Source: Chloroflexota bacterium (GTDB taxonomy: Bacteria; Chloroflexota; Dehalococcoidia; GIF9; UBA5620). Taken from it: a stretch of 7,114 bases of DNA. The stretch spans positions 1-7,114 of the forward strand of contig JAPLHH010000312.1 of NCBI GenBank assembly GCA_026389735.1. The letters run 5' to 3'. The translations under genes and the position numbers were made by a program. Positions 6,154-7,114 of this stretch are shown in pieces (the stretch's first letter is position 1; each line of letters opens with the position of its first letter). Below the pieces are notes generated by a model. The model was not told where the DNA came from. It did no database searches and saw nothing but the letters and a program-made list of their open reading frames with translations.

Positions 6154-6537
6154 ATGGAAGACGTTGAGAAACTGGTTAAGACAACGCTCGGAGAAATCGA
6201 GAAGGTGCTTGACGCCAAGACCGTTGTCGGTGAGCCCATAACTATCGAGGGTACAACCCTGATTCCCTTGATGAGCGTTGGGTTTGGTTTTGCCGCTGGC
6301 GGTGGCGCTGGCAAGGGAGAGACCAAGGAGACAGCTGAGGGTGGAGGCAGTGGCACTGGGGGCGGTGGCGGGGTAAAACCCATCGCTGTCATAGTCATCG
6401 ATAAGGACGGTGTCAGGATAGAGCCAATCAAGGGAGGTATGGCAACAGCCATAGAGAAATTGAGCGAAACCATACCTGATATTGTGGCAAAACTCACCGA
6501 AAAATGGGGGGAACGGAAAAAAGAAGGGGAAAAATAG
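6154..6537 (+). CDS. gerW: GerW/YtfJ-family protein (PF09579 type)
   Basis: A 127-residue protein with the whole GerW layout. An N-terminal amphipathic helix (~1-20) is followed by the 'TVVGEPI' and 'TLIPLMSVGFGFAAGGGAG' blocks, a Gly/Ser-rich low-complexity stretch (~48-73, including GGGSGTGGGGG), then 'KPIAVIVIDKDGVRIEPI' and a C-terminal helix with a Lys-rich tail. The family is named after the Bacillus subtilis sporulation/germination protein GerW, but homologues are common in bacteria that do not form spores, where the role is unknown. The ATG has a strong taggaggg site at 6136-6143. Its stop (TAG, 6535-6537) abuts the start of the DUF2953 gene, a pairing I recall from Firmicutes (ytfJ with ytfI). 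The family call is confident; no biochemical activity can be stated. Confidence 0.93.
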   Translation: MEDVEKLVKTTLGEIEKVLDAKTVVGEPITIEGTTLIPLMSVGFGFAAGGGAGKGETKETAEGGGSGTGGGGGVKPIAVIVIDKDGVRIEPIKGGMATAIEKLSETIPDIVAKLTEKWGERKKEGEK

Positions 6538-6540
6538 TTG
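6524..6540 (+). promoter_or_regulatory. Ribosome binding site and TTG start of the DUF2953 gene, abutting the gerW stop
   Basis: A purine-rich gaagggg sequence at 6523-6529 lies inside the end of gerW, about 8 nt before a TTG at 6538-6540 that directly follows the TAG stop. No ATG or GTG closer than about 55 bases downstream would keep the hydrophobic N-terminus intact, so TTG is the most sensible start. The arrangement implies termination-coupled reinitiation. Confidence 0.65.
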
Positions 6541-7114
6541 TGGGCCATCGCTGTTCTAGTTAGCCTGGCGGTACTCATCACTCTTCTCCTCAGTGTGCCG
6601 CTTGACTTGGTTTTTCGTACCAATATAGACGGAAAACCTAGATTCAGCATGAGACTAATATGGCTCTTCGGCCTGGTCAGTCGCGAATTAAGTCGAGGCA
6701 GAAAGAAACCCGAAGAAAAGAGAGCTATTGAACATGAGCGGAAACCTTGGGGTAGGAGATGGGAGATAAGAGATACGTTCGAAGTCCTGCGAACCAAAGG
6801 TCTCCTAAAACAGTTCGGCCACTTCATAAAGAGAATTTTCAGGCACATTAAGATTAGGGAACTCGTAGCAAACTTCAAGGTAGGACTTGATAACCCGGCT
6901 GATACAGGCCTGCTCTTTGCCTTTATAGCGCCAGTTAATCTAATTCTGAGTTATTTTTCGCCTCACCAGATAAGGATCGAGCCTTCGTTTGCCGGTGAGA
7001 CTATCATCGAAGGGCATCTCTACGGAGCGGTAAGGCTGCGGCCTATTCAACTGGCTGCACCTCTGATTGGATTCGCCTTATCATTGCCCACATTGCGAGC
7101 TGTGAAGAAATTGG
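6538..7114 (+). CDS. DUF2953-domain membrane-anchored protein (3' partial)
   Basis: The frame is open from the TTG at 6538 to the window edge (192 full codons). Residues ~2-26 form one hydrophobic transmembrane helix (WAIAVLVSLAVLITLLLSVP) followed by 'LDLVF', as in DUF2953 proteins. After it come a strand-like 'PRFSMRLIWLFGLVSREL' block, a highly charged Arg/Lys linker (~58-85), a basic helical stretch (FGHFIKRIFRHIKIREL), and the typical 'FKVGLDNPADTGLLFAFIAP' core, with more family-like sequence ('IRIEPSFAGETIIEGHLYGA') before the edge. The charged linker probably lies in the cytoplasm. DUF2953 has no known activity; the family is often found beside GerW/YtfJ, as here. Only the C-terminal end is missing. 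Confidence 0.88.
   Translation, partial: MWAIAVLVSLAVLITLLLSVPLDLVFRTNIDGKPRFSMRLIWLFGLVSRELSRGRKKPEEKRAIEHERKPWGRRWEIRDTFEVLRTKGLLKQFGHFIKRIFRHIKIRELVANFKVGLDNPADTGLLFAFIAPVNLILSYFSPHQIRIEPSFAGETIIEGHLYGAVRLRPIQLAAPLIGFALSLPTLRAVKKL

Noticed and set aside
6135..6878. 247-codon antisense open frame over gerW and the DUF2953 gene
   Set aside because: The translation is low-complexity (Pro/Ser/Leu-rich, the complement of the Gly-rich gerW stretch), and both plus-strand genes beneath it are recognisable families.

Overview
The window looks like chromosomal DNA of a strictly anaerobic, non-model bacterium. My best guess is a Chloroflexota of the Dehalococcoidia type. This is inference from gene content: a bacterial HdrA/MvhD/NuoEFG-like redox operon, a Dehalococcoidia-like serine recombinase remnant, and a GerW/DUF2953 pair in what need not be a spore former. 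No rRNA or marker gene is present to confirm it.

Positions 2-5044 hold one tightly packed plus-strand operon, cut at its 5' end. It encodes the C-terminal part of an HdrA-like flavoprotein, an MvhD-like [2Fe-2S] protein with an added winged-helix-like C-terminus, and NuoE-, NuoF- and NuoG-like subunits of a soluble NAD(P)H-oxidising (or NAD(P)+-reducing) diaphorase. Gaps are 40, 54 and 9 nt, and the last pair overlaps by ATGA. No hydrogenase, formate dehydrogenase or membrane complex I subunit is visible. The set resembles the soluble redox modules coupled to HdrA in flavin-based electron bifurcation, for example the BamE-I part of class II benzoyl-CoA reductase. The likely electron route is NAD(P)H <-> NuoF flavin <-> Fe-S chain (NuoE/NuoG-like) <-> MvhD <-> HdrA FAD, which would split electrons between ferredoxin and a second acceptor encoded outside the window.

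Positions 5033-5320 on the minus strand are a truncated serine-recombinase (resolvase) remnant lying against the 3' end of the operon. The catalytic-serine segment and everything after the middle of the resolvase domain are missing.

Positions 5405-6049 encode an intact soluble protein of unknown function with a good ribosome binding site. A probable extended -10 promoter near 6082-6110 then starts a second unit: a GerW/YtfJ-family protein (6154-6537), followed directly and in the same frame by a DUF2953 membrane-anchored protein. The latter starts at a TTG codon abutting the gerW stop and runs off the right edge. I saw no tRNA, rRNA, CRISPR array, intact insertion sequence or convincing intrinsic terminator.
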